Source: Erythrobacter litoralis HTCC2594
Lineage (GTDB): Bacteria > Pseudomonadota > Alphaproteobacteria > Sphingomonadales > Sphingomonadaceae
DNA length: 64,000 nucleotides
Direction of reading: 5' to 3'
Assembly: GCF_000013005.1 (NCBI RefSeq)
Contig: NC_007722.1
Location: 439,501 to 503,500, forward strand
The position numbers and the translations under genes are program-made. Positions 62,168 through 64,000 of this stretch are shown one piece after another (the first letter of the stretch is position 1; each line of letters begins with the position of its first letter). The notes below the pieces were generated by a model. That model had not been told where the DNA came from and made no database searches. It worked only from the letters and a program-made list of their open reading frames with translations.

Positions 62168-63292
62168 ATGACCGAGACCGTCTACATCCGCCCCATCGGC
62201 TTTGTGCCGGGTCCGCAGGCGGAGGAGGGGGATGCGATCCGGTTGGCGGGGAGCATGGTCTATGCGCATCGCTTTGCGGTGATCCTGCGCCGGGATGGCC
62301 AAGTGGCGGAGCGTTGGACCTGCTCGCCCGAGCATATCGCGCAGGTGCTGGGCGAGCTGCCCGACAGCGTCGGGGCGGAGGCGGAGACGCAGTGGGCCAA
62401 TCTCACCATCACGCATCCGCCGCTGTCGCTGGGCGAGCGCACGGTGCGGCTCGACCAGCCGCAGGTGATGGGCATCCTCAATGTCACGCCCGACAGTTTT
62501 TCCGACGGCGGCAAGTTCCTCGGTGCTGATGGTTCTTGGCCCGAAGCCGGCAAGGCGCAGGCTGCGGCGATGCTGGAGGCGGGCGCGTCGATCATCGACA
62601 TCGGCGGCGAGAGCACGCGGCCCGGTGCCGAGGTGGTGATCGAAGACCACGAGATCGAACGCGTGCTGCCCGCAGTCGAATATTGCGCCGCGATGGGCGC
62701 GGCGATCAGCGTGGACACCCGCCGCGCCGGGGTGATGGCGGCGGCGCTCGATGCGGGGGCGAGCATCGTCAACGATGTTTCGGGCCTGCAATATGATCCG
62801 CGCAGCGCCGAACTGGTCGCCGCACGCGGGTGCCCGGTGATCCTGATGCATGCGCCGGGAAGCGGGCAGGACCTGCATGAAGGCGGGGACTACGAAAGCG
62901 TAGTGTTCGACGTGTTCGACCAGCTCAAGGCGCGGCGCGATACGGCGGTGGCGGCGGGGATTTCGGCGGATAGGATCATGCTCGATCCCGGGCTGGGCTT
63001 CGGCAAGAAGCTGTCGGACAACACCGCGCTGATCAACGCGCTGCCGCTGTTCCACGCACTCGGCCACCCGATCCTGCTCGGCGCGAGCCGCAAGAGGATG
63101 ATCGGGGCGCTGAGCAACGAAGCGCCGGTCGAGCAGCGGCTTGGCGGTTCTATCGCGCTGGCGGTGGCGGGGATGGATGCCGGGGCGCATATGCTGCGGG
63201 TCCACGATGTCGCGGAGACGGTGCAGGCGCGCAATGTGTGGCGCGGCCTGCGGGATGCGGCGCTGACCGACTTTAGCGACCTGGCGATGTGA
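62168..63292 (+). CDS. folP: Dihydropteroate synthase with N-terminal extension
   Basis: 374 residues against about 280 in the usual enzyme. The catalytic part starts near 98: VMGILNVTPDSFSDGG, then IDIGGESTRPGA, ISVDTRRAGVM, NDVSGLQYD and LLGASRKRMIG, so pterin, pABA and phosphate sites are intact. The extra 95 residues at the N-terminus (TETVYIRPIGFVPGP, AHRFAVILRRDGQ) look like a separate small domain. The enzyme makes dihydropteroate in folate synthesis and is the sulfonamide target. Confidence 0.95.
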   Translation: MTETVYIRPIGFVPGPQAEEGDAIRLAGSMVYAHRFAVILRRDGQVAERWTCSPEHIAQVLGELPDSVGAEAETQWANLTITHPPLSLGERTVRLDQPQVMGILNVTPDSFSDGGKFLGADGSWPEAGKAQAAAMLEAGASIIDIGGESTRPGAEVVIEDHEIERVLPAVEYCAAMGAAISVDTRRAGVMAAALDAGASIVNDVSGLQYDPRSAELVAARGCPVILMHAPGSGQDLHEGGDYESVVFDVFDQLKARRDTAVAAGISADRIMLDPGLGFGKKLSDNTALINALPLFHALGHPILLGASRKRMIGALSNEAPVEQRLGGSIALAVAGMDAGAHMLRVHDVAETVQARNVWRGLRDAALTDFSDLAM

Positions 63293-63317
63293 TGATGAAA
63301 TCTCCGAACACCCGATG

Positions 63318-63411
63318 CCGTTCGTGCTGAGCTTGTCGAAGCACTGTCCTTCTTCTGGCAAGCGCGGCACCAGAAGAAAGTACGGCCCTTCGACAAGCTC
63401 AGGGCGAACGG
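63318..63411. repeat. Dispersed palindromic repeat, copy D
   Basis: A 94-base element from CCGTTCG to CGAACGG between folP and the PhoD-like gene. The left unit is closed by GTGC/GCAC and the right unit by GCCCT/AGGGC around GAGCTTGTCGA/TCGACAAGCTC cores; CTTCTTCTGG and CCAGAAGAA let the arms pair. Confidence 0.85.
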
Positions 63412-63484
63412 ATAGAGGCGGTTGGTCAAGGAATTGAAACGCTGCGCTGCAATGCGCGACCTGATGAAGGACAAAGGACACACA

Positions 63485-64000
63485 ATGCGCTCGCTACTCG
63501 CCGCCATCCCCCTCGCTCTTGCCGCACCGCTTGCGGCACAAGGCGCCACCGTCGACGCCGCGCCGAGCGACTTCCTCGAAGGCTATTACGCCAAGCTCCG
63601 TCAGGACATCACGCTCCCGGCCGCGCCGGTCGGTGTGCCGCTGCCATCGACCGCCGCGACGCTGACCCGCATCGCCTTCGGCAGTTGCAACCACCAGTCG
63701 CGCAGCCAGCATATGTGGGCGCAGATTGCGGCGACCGATCCGGACCTGTTCCTGTTCATCGGCGACAACAATTACGGCGACCAGGGTTGGGCGGGCGATG
63801 CCGCGCTGACGACCCTGCGCGAGGCCTATGCGGTGCAGGCCGAGACACCCGAACTGGCGGCATTTCGCGGGCAGGTCCCGATGATGGTGACCTGGGACGA
63901 TCACGACTACGGCTTCAACGACGGCGGCGGCAGCTTTGCGTTCAAGACCTGGTCGGAGACGCTGTTCGAGACCTTCTGGGACAGTACGGCCGAAGTGAAA
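63485..64000 (+). CDS. PhoD-like metallophosphatase, N-terminal part (3' cut by window)
   Basis: 172 residues are visible without a stop. A signal peptide (LAAIPLALAAPLAAQG) is followed by PhoD-type metal-site motifs: IAFGSCNHQS near 60, FLFIGDNNYGDQG near 92 and TWDDHDYGFNDGG near 136. It is a secreted phosphodiesterase/alkaline phosphatase D-like enzyme with calcium/iron cofactors in characterised members. The C-terminal half lies outside the window. Confidence 0.9.
   Translation, partial: MRSLLAAIPLALAAPLAAQGATVDAAPSDFLEGYYAKLRQDITLPAAPVGVPLPSTAATLTRIAFGSCNHQSRSQHMWAQIAATDPDLFLFIGDNNYGDQGWAGDAALTTLREAYAVQAETPELAAFRGQVPMMVTWDDHDYGFNDGGGSFAFKTWSETLFETFWDSTAEVK

Noticed and set aside
61861..62529. 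222-codon frame between serine hydrolase and folP
   Set aside because: Overlaps the folP start region by 360 bases and has no ribosome binding site or recognisable motif.
62111..63481. 456-codon minus-strand frame opposite folP
   Set aside because: Antisense to intact folP and crosses a dispersed palindrome.

Overview
The window is a contiguous piece of chromosome from a high-GC alphaproteobacterium, most likely Sphingomonadales and probably Erythrobacteraceae. This rests on four things: an uninterrupted chvI-chvG-hprK-rapZ-EIIA-ptsH block, a CcrM-type GANTC methyltransferase, the argH/LptM-like lipoprotein/lysA arrangement, and small secreted proteins ending in a DDPVSP-like tail. The dispersed palindromes with a TTCGACAAGCTCAG-like core also fit this order. 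I see no phage, insertion sequence, CRISPR array or rRNA. The window is mostly housekeeping genes with short accessory stretches, and the first (hisZ) and last (phoD-like) genes are cut by the window ends.

Layout. 0-5 kb: end of hisZ, an aldo/keto reductase, and a secreted DUF1501/DUF1800 pair. 5-10 kb: purA, an acyl-CoA synthetase, an L,D-transpeptidase-like lipoprotein and a winged-helix regulator, with SOS-type GTTC-N7-GTTC boxes. 10-14 kb: argH, LptM-like, lysA and a siroheme-synthase N-domain in one operon, with a TlpA-like thioredoxin divergent from argH. 14-23 kb: a SAM methyltransferase, tRNA-Val, asparaginase, a quinone-oxidoreductase-like protein, truA, fmt, recR, def, a cytosolic copper-storage-like protein and rmuC. 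23-32 kb: a Crp-type regulator, a TrmH methylase, the nitrogen-PTS-like phosphorelay (HPr, EIIA, HprK) with RapZ, the ChvG/ChvI two-component system, and divergent pckA.

32-38 kb: small DUF937/DUF3597 proteins around a cyclic-nucleotide-domain thioredoxin-reductase-like protein that lacks the CxxC pair, a DUF885 Tat lipoprotein and a TonB-like protein. 38-44 kb: a hydrolase, two cysteine desulfurases and a 2Fe-2S ferredoxin, a membrane-anchored LuxR-type regulator, DUF4349 and a PfpI/DJ-1 protein. 44-50 kb: a beta-propeller protein, a lipoprotein, parC and a secreted two-repeat protein. 50-56 kb: CCA transferase, NudL-like, DUF1285, GNAT, a sugar dehydrogenase, rnhB, an SDR and an OxyR-like regulator in which the peroxidatic cysteine is histidine. 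56-64 kb: YdcH-like, nhaA, a CaCA antiporter, ccrM, a serine hydrolase, folP and a partial PhoD-like phosphatase.

How the parts connect. HprK can phosphorylate HPr on a serine next to a conserved loop. HPr and EIIA form a phosphorelay with no sugar permease in view. ChvG/ChvI sits in the same run of genes, and pckA, the gluconeogenic gene, is divergent from it. The ccrM control region carries four GANTC sites, a CtrA-type 8-mer and a DnaA box. The observations I rate highest are that control region, the SOS-like boxes (one beside a 34-residue membrane microprotein), the cysteine desulfurase with an in-frame TAG and no usual start, the OxyR and TrxR homologues missing their catalytic cysteines, and the dispersed palindromes whose short stems covary between copies.
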